Assembly: GCA_013214355.1 (NCBI GenBank)
Contig: JABSSL010000035.1
Coordinates: 71,088 to 112,364 of the forward strand
Length of the DNA: 41,277 nucleotides
Origin: Saprospiraceae bacterium
GTDB taxonomy: Bacteria; Bacteroidota; Bacteroidia; Chitinophagales; Saprospiraceae
Direction of reading: 5' to 3'
In this document: piece after piece, positions 41,095 through 41,277 of the stretch
Layout: each line of letters starts with the position of its first letter
Position numbering within the stretch: position 1 is the first letter of the stretch
Translations under genes and position numbers: made by a program
The notes under the pieces: model-generated
The model's input: only the letters and a program-made list of their open reading frames with translations
Databases searched by the model: none
What the model was told of the DNA's origin: nothing

Positions 41095-41277
41095 ACAGTG
41101 CATAACTTATCATTAGAAGTTTCGTCTTATAAAAAGCATTGTAGCGCGCCGATACGGATCATAGGGACAGTATCCTAAAAAACGTGTAATTAAAAAATGA
41201 AGGGCTTAAGCCCAAAGAACTATAATTTGACTCTTTCGTCAAAAATAGCAATAAACTGATTAAGAATAATGGGCCAG

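Larger units (their letters stand above)
40627..41277. other. Gene-poor 650-bp tail with repeats
   Basis: No established gene is visible. The stretch holds two copies of a 34-bp direct repeat (40652-40685 and 40821-40854) and a doubtful 57-codon frame (40921-41094). The sequence then runs AT-rich to the right edge. Confidence 0.5.

Noticed and set aside
1-41277. tRNA, rRNA, prophage, integrase or defence island
   Set aside because: No cloverleaf, rRNA segment, transposase, integrase or known defence motif was found when reading both strands by eye; a computed search could still reveal a short tRNA.

Overview
The window reads as chromosomal DNA from a member of the Bacteroidota, most likely a Saprospiraceae-like marine or activated-sludge organism (inference). 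Signs seen in the sequence are a type IX secretion (T9SS) type B sorting domain with Ig-like repeats, several outer-membrane barrel families typical of the phylum (DUF6089, PorT-like, RemB/Wzi-like), an L-type lectin fused to OmpA, weak Shine-Dalgarno signals, and repeated use of the Bacteroidetes -7 promoter box TAnnTTTG. I saw no tRNA, rRNA, CRISPR, integrase or transposase. The segment looks like ordinary core-genome DNA with short transcription units and many intrinsic terminators.

Layout: (1) 1-7.3 kb is the cell envelope: the 3' end of a secreted T9SS protein, penicillin-binding protein 1C, a RemB/Wzi-like barrel, a lectin-OmpA protein and an unrecognised 244-aa protein. (2) 7.3-10.5 kb (minus strand) is a sulfate-activation operon DUF2061-cysC-cysD-cysN that makes APS and PAPS. 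(3) 10.7-12.6 kb holds a DUF6089 barrel and an MsrB-MsrA fusion, followed by a 590-bp gene-free stretch with two minus-strand terminators and a GNRA hairpin, which is a candidate small RNA. (4) 13.1-15.6 kb is an ECF sigma factor, a single-pass membrane protein (putative anti-sigma) and a DUF4097-like repeat protein in one overlapping operon. (5) 15.6-21.2 kb (minus strand) has a geranylgeranyl-reductase-family flavoprotein, a Gfo/Idh/MocA oxidoreductase, and a two-gene amino-sugar operon: a ROK kinase overlapping a NagB deaminase fused to a PIG-L/LmbE deacetylase. Palindromic operator-like sites lie upstream of that operon.

(6) 21.5-27.6 kb holds an FAH-family hydrolase, a signal-less HtrA protease, an SPFH/prohibitin protein, a cytochrome c lipoprotein, anhydro-MurNAc kinase (anmK) and an extended SDR. 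(7) 27.7-35.5 kb holds a large GAF-domain protein with no recognised output domain, an S9 peptidase, a SPOR-like small protein, a diverged Lgt-like membrane protein and an alpha-solenoid protein. (8) 35.5-41.3 kb holds an 800-bp gene-free stretch, a PorT-like barrel, a membrane-anchored AraC-type regulator, a Tat-exported aldo/keto reductase, an MFS exporter, and a 650-bp tail with a 34-bp direct repeat.

Working together: PBP1C, AnmK and the amino-sugar operon build and recycle murein and amino sugars. The CysCDN operon supplies PAPS. The Msr fusion, the HtrA protease and the sigma/anti-sigma unit suggest envelope or oxidative stress handling. No single classic defence or mobile system is present. 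The less-described pieces are the NagB-PIG-L/ROK operon with its operators, the sigma/DUF4097 unit, the GAF protein, the lectin-OmpA protein, the unknown 244-aa protein and the minus-strand RNA candidate.
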